64,000 nucleotides of DNA, from NCBI RefSeq assembly GCF_032594355.1, contig NZ_CP131061.1:248001-312000 (forward strand), read 5' to 3'. This DNA comes from Methanolapillus ohkumae (GTDB lineage Archaea; Halobacteriota; Methanosarcinia; Methanosarcinales; Methanosarcinaceae). Of the stretch, positions 44,982-53,297 are shown one piece after another (the first letter of the stretch is position 1; each line of letters starts with the position of its first letter). The notes under the pieces are model-generated. The model was not told the DNA's origin and ran no database searches. It worked only from the letters and a program-made list of their open reading frames with translations. A program made the position numbers and the translations under genes.

Positions 44982-45062
44982 GTGGTTTTTAGTTTGGATA
45001 CAAAGATGATTCGAAAAAAGCTTATTAAACGACAAACCGATTACTGTGTTTACCTTATGTAG
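44982..45062 (+). CDS. Probable 26-residue small protein
   Basis: GTG 44982 opens a frame of 26 codons ending at TAG 45062: (M)VFSLDTKMIRKKLIKRQTDY then CVYLM. GGAGG at 44971-44975 is six bases before the GTG, the strongest Shine-Dalgarno match in the region, and a TATA box stands at the right distance upstream, giving a leader of about 20 nt. The peptide is basic in the middle with one Cys. Short proteins are known in Methanosarcina; I do not recognise this one. The flanking 44690-44930 and 45063-45291 are AT-rich without genes; the part after 45063 may be a leader of nrdH. Confidence 0.5.
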   Translation: MVFSLDTKMIRKKLIKRQTDYCVYLM

Positions 45063-45291
45063 CAAATATTTGTCCGATGAAACCGGCAACTTGATAAATT
45101 TCAAAATTTTCAAGGGCAATCCTCAAATTTCAGAATTTTCAGGATCAATCCCCCTTGCAAAATTTGATAACAAATAATAAAATTCGAAAAATCAAAAACC
45201 AAAGATCGTCTCCCTCTAATCAAAATAAAAACCGGATCTTCACAAATCAATTCAGCCGGGCGGTTTCATTACAAAAATCAGGAGAATAAGA

Positions 45292-45555
45292 ATGGCAAAA
45301 GTAATCGTTTATACGACAGATGTCTGTCCGAAATGCAAAGTCCTTAAGAAATACCTGAGTGAGAAAAATGTTCCTTTTGATGAAATGGATATGGGAACCC
45401 CGGACGCTTTAACGGAACTCGCCATGAACAATGTTTTTACCAACGTGGCCCCGGTTCTTCAAATCGGAACCAAATTCCTGACCTATAAAGATATCTTTGC
45501 CGGAAGCACCGTCAACGAAGCTCAAATCCAACCTTTGATTTCATTAGCCCTATAA
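45292..45555 (+). CDS. NrdH-like glutaredoxin/thioredoxin-fold redoxin
   Basis: An 87-residue redoxin with the active site CPKC at residues 12-15 (TTDVCPKCKVLKKYL) and the cis-Pro strand APVLQIG. GGAG precedes the ATG. It is 148 bp upstream of the anaerobic ribonucleotide reductase. In methanogens a class III reductase that takes electrons from an NrdH-type redoxin, not from formate, has been described (recalled), so this protein is the likely electron donor. Confidence 0.87.
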   Translation: MAKVIVYTTDVCPKCKVLKKYLSEKNVPFDEMDMGTPDALTELAMNNVFTNVAPVLQIGTKFLTYKDIFAGSTVNEAQIQPLISLAL

Positions 45556-45569
45556 TCCCACATTTCATC

Positions 45570-45665
45570 CTATACACTATCATTCTGTCACTTATCACCC
45601 CTTAATCACCTATCTCTGTCACTTATCACTCCTTAATCATGTAATCACTTATCATTTATTATTAT
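45570..45665 (+). repeat. Short imperfect repeat between nrdH and nrdD
   Basis: TGTCACTTATCAC followed by CCTTAATCA occurs twice, and ATCACTTATCATTTA-like pieces follow. The gap is otherwise empty apart from the AGAGGA ribosome site of nrdD. Confidence 0.5.
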
Positions 45666-45703
45666 CACTTAATTCATCACACACCAATAAAAAGAGGATT
45701 CAA

Positions 45704-48025
45704 ATGTCAATCGACTTAAACAACAGTGCCGAGAAAGGAATTTCAAAGCAAGTCCAGCAAACATTGGATGGGAACACCATTTCCACCATGCCCAAAGTCC
45801 GGACAACCGGCGGATTCATGCTGGATTGGGACCGAAATGAAATTGTCAAGCAATTGATGAAAGAAACGCCCCTTGCCGAACGTTTTTATGGAGTTTCCGG
45901 AATCAGCCGCGAAGAAGCCGTGGAAATTTCAAAAGATGCTGAAGCCCGCATCCGGAAAATGAATTTAAAATTCTTATCCGGTCCGCTTGTCCGCGAAATC
46001 GTCAATTGTGTTCTTCTTGAGCGCGGCCACACCGAATGGCGCAATGTGATGACCCGTGTCGGCGCGTCTGTTTACGACTCCTGCGAAATCGACACCGGTC
46101 TCGGATTCGAATCCCACGACAACGCCAACCAATTGGACAACGCCGAAACTTCTCACAAAAAGAAAGCCGACAAAATGTCCAAAGAACAAAACCTGTTGCT
46201 TATGCCGGGAAATTTGGCCGACCTTCACTTAAACGGCGATTTCCATATTCATGACTTGGAATATTTCGGAACCCGCCCCTTCTGCCAAGACTGGGACCTT
46301 CGGTATTTCTTCTACTACGGGTTGATGCCGGATGGCGTCGGCGTTCAGTCCAGCGTGGCCGGACCCGCCATGAATGCCGAAGTTGCCATTTTGCATGCGG
46401 TCAAAGTCATGGGCTCCGCCCAAACCAACTTTGCCGGTGGACAAGGATTCTACAATTTCCTGGCCTTCCTCGCCCCCTACTTCGTCGGCAAAACCGACAA
46501 AGAACTCGAACAACTTATGCAGATGTTCGTTTACGAAATGATGCAAATGATGTGTGCCCGTGGCGGCCAGACGGTCTTCTCATCCGTCCAATTGTCTCCG
46601 GGCGTCCCCAAACTCTGGAAAGACAAGCCGGTCGTCGCCATGGGAAAAGTGTGGGACGGCATGCACGGAACCAAAGTCTGGAAATACGGTGAACTCGAAA
46701 AAGAAGTGCGAAAGGCTTTCCGGGCGTTGATGGTGGTTATGCTTAAAGGCGATGCCTGGGGAAAACCGTTCAGCTTTCCAAAACCGGAAATTTCCATCGA
46801 GCCGGATTTCATGGAAGAAGATGTGGAATTTAACAAGGCGAATCCGGATGTTTTGTCATACGACGCGCTTTACGGTTTGACATTTGAGTTGGCGGCCAAA
46901 TTCGGAACGCCGTATTTCGATAACCAGATTCCGGAATATCGCGGTGCTGGGGAAGGCATCAGCTGCTACCAGTGCTGTGCATATCAATTTTCCGCCAACC
47001 CGACCGATGACAGCGAATTTGATGACAAACTCTATTTCCGGGACGGAAAACACTTCTCAATGGGCTCTTGGATGGTCATGTCCCTCAACTGTCCGCGGGC
47101 GGCCTACAAAGCCGGCCATGACGATGCCAAGCTTTTTGAGGAACTCAAATACTTGATGGCAAAATCGGTGGAAGTGTTCCGGGTCAAAAAGAAATGGATG
47201 GACCATCTTTTGGAATGCAACCGGATTCCGTTTGCGTCGATGACACCAAAGGACCCAAACACCGGAAAATTAGGAGCAATTGCCGTTGATTTTGACAGCT
47301 TGGTCTACACGATTGGGGTCGTCGGTATTAACGAAATGGTTCAGTATCACACCGGTCAATCGATTTATGAATCGAAAGATTCCTACAAATTCGCTGTCCG
47401 TGTCATGTACGAGATGAAAATGTACGCTCAAAAGCTGTCCCGGGAAAATGGAATTGAAATTGCGCTTGCCCGAACGCCGGCCGAAACAACGGCACAGCGT
47501 TTTGCGGTTTCCGATTTGCTCCATCCGGAATATGCGGCGTTTGCGGAAAACAACATGAACGGTGATGTGGAATTGGCGAAAAAAGAGTTGGCCAACCGGA
47601 GCGGAAAGGACCTCCCGGTGTATTACACCAATGGGACCCACATGCCACCGATTGCCGACATTTCCATCATCGACCGGATTAATTACGAGCAAACGTTCTT
47701 CCCGATTGTGGACGGTGGAAATATTCTCCACATTTGGCTGGGGGAGGGAAATCCGGACCCGAAGGGCTTGCAGGAAATGGCGATGTATATTGCCAAAAAC
47801 ACTCACACCGGCTACTTTGCGTTTACCCGTGACATCACCGTGTGTAAAGACGAAGGTTATGTTTCCTCAGGCATCAAAGAATGCTGCCCGAAATGCGGTT
47901 CGGGAAACATCGATCACTTGTCCAGAATTACCGGATACCTCCAATCCGTAAACGGCTGGAATGCCGGCAAAAAACAAGAATTGGTCGACAGAACCAGGGT
48001 CGACCCGAAAAACATGAAAGTCTGA
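45704..48025 (+). CDS. nrdD: Anaerobic (class III) ribonucleoside-triphosphate reductase
   Basis: A 773-residue glycyl-radical enzyme. An ATP-cone regulatory domain occupies about residues 30-90 (RTTGGFMLDWDRNEIVKQLM). The catalytic barrel has FHIHDLEYFGTRPFCQDW and QTNFAGGQGFYNFLAF. The C-terminal end has a zinc-type CCPKCGSGNID and the radical loop RITGYL, with the radical glycine at about residue 744. It makes deoxynucleotides without oxygen. The activase NrdG is not in the window. The redoxin gene upstream is its likely reductant. A hairpin terminator follows at 48162-48207. Confidence 0.96.
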   Translation: MSIDLNNSAEKGISKQVQQTLDGNTISTMPKVRTTGGFMLDWDRNEIVKQLMKETPLAERFYGVSGISREEAVEISKDAEARIRKMNLKFLSGPLVREIVNCVLLERGHTEWRNVMTRVGASVYDSCEIDTGLGFESHDNANQLDNAETSHKKKADKMSKEQNLLLMPGNLADLHLNGDFHIHDLEYFGTRPFCQDWDLRYFFYYGLMPDGVGVQSSVAGPAMNAEVAILHAVKVMGSAQTNFAGGQGFYNFLAFLAPYFVGKTDKELEQLMQMFVYEMMQMMCARGGQTVFSSVQLSPGVPKLWKDKPVVAMGKVWDGMHGTKVWKYGELEKEVRKAFRALMVVMLKGDAWGKPFSFPKPEISIEPDFMEEDVEFNKANPDVLSYDALYGLTFELAAKFGTPYFDNQIPEYRGAGEGISCYQCCAYQFSANPTDDSEFDDKLYFRDGKHFSMGSWMVMSLNCPRAAYKAGHDDAKLFEELKYLMAKSVEVFRVKKKWMDHLLECNRIPFASMTPKDPNTGKLGAIAVDFDSLVYTIGVVGINEMVQYHTGQSIYESKDSYKFAVRVMYEMKMYAQKLSRENGIEIALARTPAETTAQRFAVSDLLHPEYAAFAENNMNGDVELAKKELANRSGKDLPVYYTNGTHMPPIADISIIDRINYEQTFFPIVDGGNILHIWLGEGNPDPKGLQEMAMYIAKNTHTGYFAFTRDITVCKDEGYVSSGIKECCPKCGSGNIDHLSRITGYLQSVNGWNAGKKQELVDRTRVDPKNMKV

Positions 48026-48035
48026 AAAAAACAAA

Positions 48036-48207
48036 ATCATCTCAATAAAAATCGTCTCAATAAAAATTGTCTCATAAAAATTGTCTCAATAAAAAAACGA
48101 ATACAAAAAACCGGCAAATTAAAACGAAAAACGAGCCGGCCAAAGTACGAAAAACAGGAAGGAAAAGAGTTTGGGGTCTTAGACTGCGGCCCTAAAACTC
48201 TTTTTTA
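48036..48207 (+). terminator. Repeat tract and hairpin terminator after nrdD
   Basis: Four units of TCTCAATAAAAATCG/TG (48036-48100) precede a long hairpin in which AAAAGAGTTT..GGG pairs with CCC..AAAACTCTTTT (48162-48207), ending in a T run. Confidence 0.65.
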
Positions 48208-48329
48208 TATTAGCCACACTTTTTCTCTTTCCCTTCCAATTTTTATTTTTTCATGTTTCTTTTTTTAAAAATTATATTTTGACAAATAGGAAATAAATTA
48301 TAAATTATAAATTTTTAGAGGGTCCATAA

Positions 48330-48339
48330 TTTATAAATA
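48330..48339 (+). promoter_or_regulatory. TATA box of structured RNA 3
   Basis: TTTATAAATA predicts a transcript start near 48362-48368, upstream of the hairpin at 48412-48445. Confidence 0.4.
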
Positions 48340-48361
48340 CTAAATGTGCATTTTATTGACT

Positions 48362-48458
48362 AATAGAATCTAATGAGCCGCTCAATAATGATGCTTGTTA
48401 GGTCATGACGGATTTATCACGTAATACTTTGTTATTATGTGGTAAATTCACTTTTTTT
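48362..48458 (+). ncRNA. Candidate structured RNA upstream of the Abi remnant
   Basis: TTTATCACGTAATA (48412-48425) pairs with TATTATGTGGTAAA (48432-48445) over 14 pairs including two G-U, with a six-base loop, and seven T follow at 48452-48458. The position between a TATA box and an Abi_2/AbiF-like start codon is the same as for the RNAs at 7928 and 59524. The GCCTACC/GGTAGGC closing stem of those is absent, so this may be a different RNA type or a decayed one. Confidence 0.45.
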
Positions 48459-48506
48459 CAAAAATATTTCCAATACTTTTTATATTTCCCTTAACTTTCA
48501 TAATTT

Positions 48507-48684
48507 ATGAAAAAATATAACAAGTTGTCAATTTCTATTCCTGATCAAGTGGAAAAATTAGAAGAACGTGGATTGATATTTAAAAATGTAAATGATAAAA
48601 AAATTGCTGAATAAATTACCAGCGGATAAAAGGGGAGACATGGGATTTGTAAAAAATTGGGAATATGATCCATTTTGGAAATAA
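48507..48684 (+). pseudogene. Internally deleted Abi_2/AbiF-family gene (third locus)
   Basis: The frame from ATG 48507 reads MKKYNKLSISIPDQVEKLEE then RGLIFKNVND, the N-terminal pattern of the Abi_2 genes (LPLSVTDQITLLKGRGLVFND in the intact copy). It stops at 48614. In another frame, 48640-48684 reads MGFVKNWEYDPFWK and a stop, matching the family's C-terminal end (LMGFPQGWESEPLWK). The central part, including the HEPN motif, is gone, so this is a remnant left by a deletion. The rest of the gap to rps2 holds only a terminator. Confidence 0.65.
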
Positions 48685-48765
48685 TTTTAAAACATTGAAT
48701 AGAACACATTTTGGCGTGAACAATGAAATTCAGGAGCTTTGAAAAATATTAATGGATTTCAATAA

Positions 48766-48804
48766 AAAAAGGCAACCGGTCTTAAAAAAACCGGTTGCCT
48801 TTTT
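48766..48804. terminator. Symmetrical terminator hairpin (rps2 3' side)
   Basis: AAAAAGGCAACCGGT (48766-48780) and ACCGGTTGCCTTTTT (48790-48804) form a perfect 15-bp stem. It can work on both strands; the minus-strand rps2 ends 83 bp away. Confidence 0.75.
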
Positions 48805-48886
48805 CGTTTTTTGCAAAAACTTTATTGTTTTTACCTTCATGTTTACTTTAATTTTTAAACTAAATATTTAAAATTCAACCCAAAAC

Positions 48887-49519
48887 TTACAACGGAACTT
48901 CAAAGTCCGCCAATTCGTAGTTGAACGGAATGCCTTTGTTTTTGGCGATTTCGCGGGCGAGGAGCCAGTAAATCAAGGACAAGGCTTTTCTTCCTTTGTT
49001 GTTGGTCGGAATCACCAGGTCGACGTTTTTCGCCAGGTTGTTGGAGTCGCAAAGGGCGATCACCGGAACGCTGATGTCAAACGCTTCTTTAATCACTTGC
49101 GCGTCGCCGGACGGGTCGGTCACAATCACGACTTCCGGTTCAAAATAGCTTTCCATTTGTGGGTTGGTGAGCATTCCCGGGATGAAGCGTCCGAGGGCGG
49201 AGCGGCATCCGGTTGCTTTTGCGAACATCTTGGCCGGGTATTGACCATATTGCCGGGAAGAGACAACCAAAACGCGGGAAATATCGTATTTGGCCAACAT
49301 GGTGGCGGCGGCGATAATTCTTTGGTCGGTGGCTTGAATGTCTAAAACATATAAACCGTCGGTCCGGACGCGGTAAACAAACCGCATCATGTCTTTTGTT
49401 TTCTGTTGCGTTCCGATGTGAACACCGGCGGCCAAATATTCGTCAATGGAGACGAGATAGGATTGTTCGGGGGCGGACACATCTTCTGAAATGTTTGCGG
49501 AATAAACTTCTTCTTCCAT
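48887..49519 (-). CDS. rps2: 30S ribosomal protein S2 (uS2)
   Basis: The 210-residue protein has the S2 core: YLVSIDEYLAAGVHIGTQQKT, FVYRVRTDGLYVLDI, ALGRFIPGMLTNPQ, VIVTDPSGDAQVIKEA and PVIALCDSNNLAKNVDLVIPTNNKGRKALSLIYWLLARE. It is the last gene of the conserved archaeal cluster that starts with rpl18e. In many relatives an enolase gene lies between rpoK and rps2; here there is only a 154-bp gap. ATG 49519 is preceded by GGTGATTCC. Confidence 0.97.
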   Translation of the reverse strand: MEEEVYSANISEDVSAPEQSYLVSIDEYLAAGVHIGTQQKTKDMMRFVYRVRTDGLYVLDIQATDQRIIAAATMLAKYDISRVLVVSSRQYGQYPAKMFAKATGCRSALGRFIPGMLTNPQMESYFEPEVVIVTDPSGDAQVIKEAFDISVPVIALCDSNNLAKNVDLVIPTNNKGRKALSLIYWLLAREIAKNKGIPFNYELADFEVPL

Positions 49520-49673
49520 GGAATCACCAAAATATTTTCTTAAAATAAAGTTTCCTTAATTTTTTTTTAGGTTTCCTAAATTCTTTCTATTCTGTAAAGA
49601 TGAAAATTAATTGAAAAAAAATGAAGAAATTAATTTTAACGAATGAATCAAGGATGAATCAATAACGGGTAAA

Positions 49674-49862
49674 TTAACTTCTCTTGACCGTAATCGGAAC
49701 AACGCCTCTTTTAAATTCTTCAAGGGCGATGTAAAGCGGATCTACGCCCGACTTTTCGTAATCCTGAATCAAAACCGGTGCGCCCATTGAAATCTGAAGG
49801 GCACGGGCTCCGACAATTCGAGCTCTCTCAAATCGGGTATAATCTTGAATTTGAATTTCCAT
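49674..49862 (-). CDS. rpoK: RNA polymerase subunit K (Rpb6-like)
   Basis: The 62-residue protein TRFERARIVGARALQISMGAP followed by PLYIALEEFKRGVVPITVKRS is the conserved RpoK/omega/Rpb6 sequence. It helps assembly and stability of RNA polymerase by clamping the largest subunit. GGTGATGG precedes the ATG. It lies between rpoN and rps2, the normal order. Confidence 0.95.
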   Translation of the reverse strand: MEIQIQDYTRFERARIVGARALQISMGAPVLIQDYEKSGVDPLYIALEEFKRGVVPITVKRS

Positions 49863-50063
49863 ACCATCACCAAAATAATTGTTTTAAATGCGTCTTGAAA
49901 AATAAATTAAATAAACGAAATAAATAAAAAACAAAAAAAGGTCGAAGAATAAAATTGTCCGATCTTTTTTTGGCTTTTACCATTTTGTGTTTAAGAGGAA
50001 GTTATTTTTCAAGCAAAGTGTTTTTTTTTCAATTTTCTTTTGAAAATTTGATTTCATTTTCCA

Positions 50064-50252
50064 TTACTGATATGGAGCAATCATATCCACCAATTCGATG
50101 TGGCTTAAAAGCATTCGGCGGCAACAATATCGGGTGATTCCAAGGTCATCTAAAATCTGACCTTTGTCTTCTCCCGCTTGGGCGCGTGCTTTAAATTCCT
50201 CGTAACTGGAGGAGATCACTTTTCCGCATGAAAAACAACGGACCGGTATCAT
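50064..50252 (-). CDS. rpoN: RNA polymerase subunit N (Rpb10-like)
   Basis: A 62-residue zinc-binding subunit: MIPVRCFSCGKVI and RYCCRRMLLSHIELVD give the atypical CX2C...CC metal site of the RPB10 family. It is part of the RNA polymerase assembly platform. It starts 11 bp after the rps9 stop. The 200-bp gap between it and rpoK is larger than usual and has only T-rich sequence. Confidence 0.95.
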   Translation of the reverse strand: MIPVRCFSCGKVISSSYEEFKARAQAGEDKGQILDDLGITRYCCRRMLLSHIELVDMIAPYQ

Positions 50253-50263
50253 AATTTATTCCC

Positions 50264-50671
50264 TTACCTGTATGATTTCTGGTATTTTGCGCGGGCGCCC
50301 GGACCACCGAAGTATTTCGGCTCTTTTTGTCTGGAGTCGCTCACAAGCAAACTTCTGTCAAATTCGGCAAATGCGTCTTTGACGGCAACGTCGTTGGTGA
50401 ATTCAACAATTCCCTTGGCGATTGCGGTTCTGGCTGCGTAGGCTTGACCGACAACGCCGCCGCCGCTGACGGTGACACTGATGTCCAATTTGGAAATCAC
50501 GTTTTCACCGGCAAGGTTGACCGGCTCGGAAATTTTTTGGTTCACAAGATAAGATCCGTAAATCGGAAGCGGAATTTTGTTAATTCTGACAATTCCCGTT
50601 CCTTTCTGAACAACCGCTCTGGCAATTGCGGTTTTGTGTTTACCGGATGTGTTTACAACTTTTTCTGTCAT
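50264..50671 (-). CDS. rps9: 30S ribosomal protein S9 (uS9)
   Basis: The 135-residue protein has the S9 features: GKHKTAIARAVVQKGTGIVRIN at the N-terminus, VSGGGVVGQAYAARTAIAKGI in the middle and the basic C-terminal tail GPGARAKYQKSYR that reaches the decoding centre. It is 17 bp downstream of rpl13 in the operon. Confidence 0.97.
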   Translation of the reverse strand: MTEKVVNTSGKHKTAIARAVVQKGTGIVRINKIPLPIYGSYLVNQKISEPVNLAGENVISKLDISVTVSGGGVVGQAYAARTAIAKGIVEFTNDVAVKDAFAEFDRSLLVSDSRQKEPKYFGGPGARAKYQKSYR

Positions 50672-50688
50672 TTACTGGTTTTCCCCCT

Positions 50689-51108
50689 TTAGAAGTTCGC
50701 TCCGAGTTTTTTGCTGACATCGCCCAACCGAACGTATTTGCTGGAGCTGAGGCGTTCCATGTTAGCGGACTCAACGGTCTCGGTCGGCTTTCCTTTGAAT
50801 TCGGATGGCACGCCGACGTAGACTTTTAAGTTGCCCATCGCTCTTTTCCCATGTTGTTTTTTGTAGGGAACCATTCCGCGAACTGTTCTTTTCATGATTC
50901 TGTCGGGTCTTTTGGGGAAATACGGACCGAATTCCGGTCTTCCGCGTTCGACAGAGTGTTCGTAATCGGCAAAAATATTTGCGCGGGAACCTGAAATAAC
51001 TGCTTTTTCGGCATTGATGATATCAATGGTTTCGCCGGCCAAGAGGCGTTTTGCAACAACGCTTGAGAGGCGGCCCAAAATTAATCCATTTGCGTCAATA
51101 ATTGTCAT
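50689..51108 (-). CDS. rpl13: 50S ribosomal protein L13 (uL13)
   Basis: The 139-residue protein matches archaeal L13: MTIIDANGLILGRLSSVVAK, EKAVISGSRANIF and RPDRIMKRTVRGMVPYKKQHG. It lies 9 bp after rpl18e; GAGGTGC supplies the ribosome site inside the gap. Normal length and context. Confidence 0.97.
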   Translation of the reverse strand: MTIIDANGLILGRLSSVVAKRLLAGETIDIINAEKAVISGSRANIFADYEHSVERGRPEFGPYFPKRPDRIMKRTVRGMVPYKKQHGKRAMGNLKVYVGVPSEFKGKPTETVESANMERLSSSKYVRLGDVSKKLGANF

Positions 51109-51117
51109 TTTTGCACC

Positions 51118-51498
51118 TCACTGGAAAATCCGAATGCCTGACCCTTTGGGGTTTTCTTCAAGGATGTCTTCGATTCTCATGCATTTGCCACCGGCTTCCG
51201 CGATTTTGTCGGCTGCGCCGGCACTGAAATTGAGTGCTGCGACGGTGACCGGGAAATCAATGTCTCCGGCGCCGAGAAGTTTTCCCGGAACCAAAATGAC
51301 TTCGTTTTCGTTGGCATGCCGATTGATTTTACTCAAATTGACATCGGCATAATTTCTGGACGGGTTTTCAAGTTTTTTGGCAATCGCCGACCAGATCGGT
51401 GCGTCATTCTCATTGGCGGCATTTTTCAGCGTCAAAATGAGATTGATCATTCTCGGATTTGTCTTTCTCGAGATCTTTACAAGTGTTCTCTTACCCAT
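51118..51498 (-). CDS. rpl18e: 50S ribosomal protein L18e (eL18)
   Basis: About 126 residues from ATG 51498 (MGKRTLVKISRKTNPRMINL), supported by GGAGG six bases upstream; the earlier in-frame ATG at 51513 lies before that site. FPVTVAALNFSAGAADKIAEAGG is the typical L18e/L15 core. It is the first gene of the cluster. In many relatives rpoD precedes it, but here a 411-bp AT-rich gap with element R4 and the flavodoxin gene stands upstream. Confidence 0.96.
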   Translation of the reverse strand: MGKRTLVKISRKTNPRMINLILTLKNAANENDAPIWSAIAKKLENPSRNYADVNLSKINRHANENEVILVPGKLLGAGDIDFPVTVAALNFSAGAADKIAEAGGKCMRIEDILEENPKGSGIRIFQ

Positions 51499-51774
51499 TA
51501 TTTTCCTCCGCAAGATTTTTTGAAAAATTGAACAAAAATCCTACTCACGCACATAAATCCGGCTGCAAAAACCAACCGATGCGTTCGAAAATACGGTATC
51601 CTCATTAATTACAGTCCAAAACTGCATAAAAAAGTAGATACAATACATTTTCGAATAGGTAAACTCCCTGAATAAGATTGATAGAATATAAAGCTTTAGT
51701 TTAGAAAAATCTGAAACATAAAACAAAACTAAAATGAAAATAAAACGAAACTAAATAAAACTAAATAAAAACAA

Positions 51775-51838
51775 AGTGCTGGTTTTTGTTGAAATCTTCA
51801 AAACTGTTGCCATAACGCGCGCGCATGCCGGCACAACA
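51775..51838 (-). repeat. Dispersed GC-core intergenic element, copy R4
   Basis: On the minus strand, a T-rich tract is followed by TGTGCCGGCATGCGCGCGCG then TTATGGCAACAG, a spacer, CAACAAAAACCAGCACTTTG and a T-rich end. TGTTG before and AACA after the core can extend a GCC/GGC pairing. It is about 70 bp downstream of the flavodoxin gene and in its orientation. The remaining part of 51499-51909 is A-rich and holds no gene. Confidence 0.6.
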
Positions 51839-51909
51839 CAAAAAAGAAAAACAGTAAAAACAAAAACAGTAATACTAAAAAACAAAAATAAAGTATGAAA
51901 AGCCGGGGT

Positions 51910-52335
51910 TTACATTTCGGCTAATTTTTTCCCAAATGTTTTGCAGGCGTTGATTGCATCCCCGGTGGGTCCTAAGTTGACAATCAGCCCGCCGTCCAAG
52001 AGTTTTGCGCCGGTGGCTTTGACATCTTTTGCCCATCGACGCATCCATTCTCCGTCTCCCCAGTCGTAAGACCCGAAGAGGCCGACATTTTTGCCGGAAA
52101 TGGTTCCCATGATGGATTTCATGAACGGCTCAAATTCGTCTTCTTCCAAGATTTCGTCGCCCATGGCCGGGCATCCGAAAGCGACAACATCCGCTTTTTC
52201 AACATCGGAAACATTTGCGGCGGAAACTTCTTTTAACGTGACGGCAGCACCGGCGGCCGTGGCCCCTTCCAAAATAAGATTTGCCATCGCTTCAGTATTT
52301 CCGGTTGCGCTCCAATAAACGATTAACATATTCAT
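51910..52335 (-). CDS. Flavodoxin
   Basis: About 141 residues. MNMLIVYWSATGNTEAMANL contains the FMN phosphate loop (SATGNTE), and VVAFGCPAMGDE, FGSYDWGDGEWMRRW and GGLIVNLGPTG follow the flavodoxin order with the aromatic residues that stack on FMN. It carries one or two electrons in the cytoplasm. Start ATG 52335 has GGAAGTGA upstream; ATG 52329 is also possible. It is single in its strand context, with element R4 downstream. Confidence 0.93.
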   Translation of the reverse strand: MNMLIVYWSATGNTEAMANLILEGATAAGAAVTLKEVSAANVSDVEKADVVAFGCPAMGDEILEEDEFEPFMKSIMGTISGKNVGLFGSYDWGDGEWMRRWAKDVKATGAKLLDGGLIVNLGPTGDAINACKTFGKKLAEM

Positions 52336-52549
52336 GATTTTTTCACTTCCTATCAAGTTTTCAAATATTTTTCTGTTTCTTCTACTTCTTTTTAGTATAA
52401 AATGATTTCGTCTAATAGAATTATTTTAGATAAAACAAATTTAATCCGCCTGAACGAAAAATAAAAATCCGGCGGGGCGCTTCGGAATTTTATTTGGAAT
52501 ATATGCCGCTTGCTACTATTTTTTCAAAAATCTGTCTCTTTGGTCACGA

Positions 52550-52628
52550 AGAAAAACTGAAAAAAAAGTAAACCGAAAAAAAAGTAAACTGAAAAAAAAG
52601 TAAACCGAAAAAAAAAGTAAACTGAAAC
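52550..52628. repeat. 18-bp A-rich tandem repeat
   Basis: Five units of AAACTGAAAAAAAAGT or AAACCGAAAAAAAAGT lie between the flavodoxin and PRC-barrel genes. Nothing else is seen in 52336-52767 apart from AT-rich sequence and a GC-rich spot near 52470-52485. Confidence 0.7.
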
Positions 52629-52767
52629 AATGAACTAAATAAATATAAAATTACCAGAACACGTTTTTTTCAGATAAAAGCATCCGCTAAAAGATAATTT
52701 TTCAAAAAAAGGGATAAAAATATGTCACATTTTTGTGACACATTCAACTATTTTTTATTTTTATGGC

Positions 52768-53025
52768 TTAGTCTTCCATTCTTTTTTGGAATTTGCGGAT
52801 GACATCTCGGATTAAAACAATGTCCGCCGCGGTAACAACCCAGCGGTACGGAATAATAACGCCGTCTCCCGCAACGTCGAAGACATCTGTGTTGACTTGA
52901 TTGGCAATCAAGCTGGAAACGGATTGGCTTTCCACATCAATGATTAAGTCAACAACTTTTCCGACATAAATACCGGTGATGGTATAAATGTCCAGACCAA
53001 AAAGTGAAGTAATTTCTGTACGCAT
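52768..53025 (-). CDS. PRC-barrel domain protein
   Basis: The 85-residue protein is a single PRC barrel: TEITSLFGLDIYTITGIYVGKVVDLIID, then VVIPYRWVVTAADIVLIRD-like strands and a short basic C-terminus. Small PRC-barrel proteins of archaea have been linked to the SepF/FtsZ division machinery (CdpB-type, recalled), and others act in RNA metabolism; either could apply here. It stands alone; AAAGGCGAG precedes the ATG. Confidence 0.85.
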   Translation of the reverse strand: MRTEITSLFGLDIYTITGIYVGKVVDLIIDVESQSVSSLIANQVNTDVFDVAGDGVIIPYRWVVTAADIVLIRDVIRKFQKRMED

Positions 53026-53297
53026 GTTCTCGCCTTTGAATTGAAATTTGGATCGAATTTGAATGAAAAATGTGACGTATTGGATAAATTGTGTGTGAAC
53101 TTGAAATGAATTATGAACTTTTTACCGTTTTCACGGCTTTATTAATCATAATTGTATAAACATAATACCGAAATATAATATAAATTATTTGTTCTCATCT
53201 CACTTGGATTTTTACCGGTTTTCATATTATTTTCGTTTTATTATTTTCGTTTTATTATTTTCGTTTTTCTGTTTTTATTGTTTACTTTTTATCTTTG

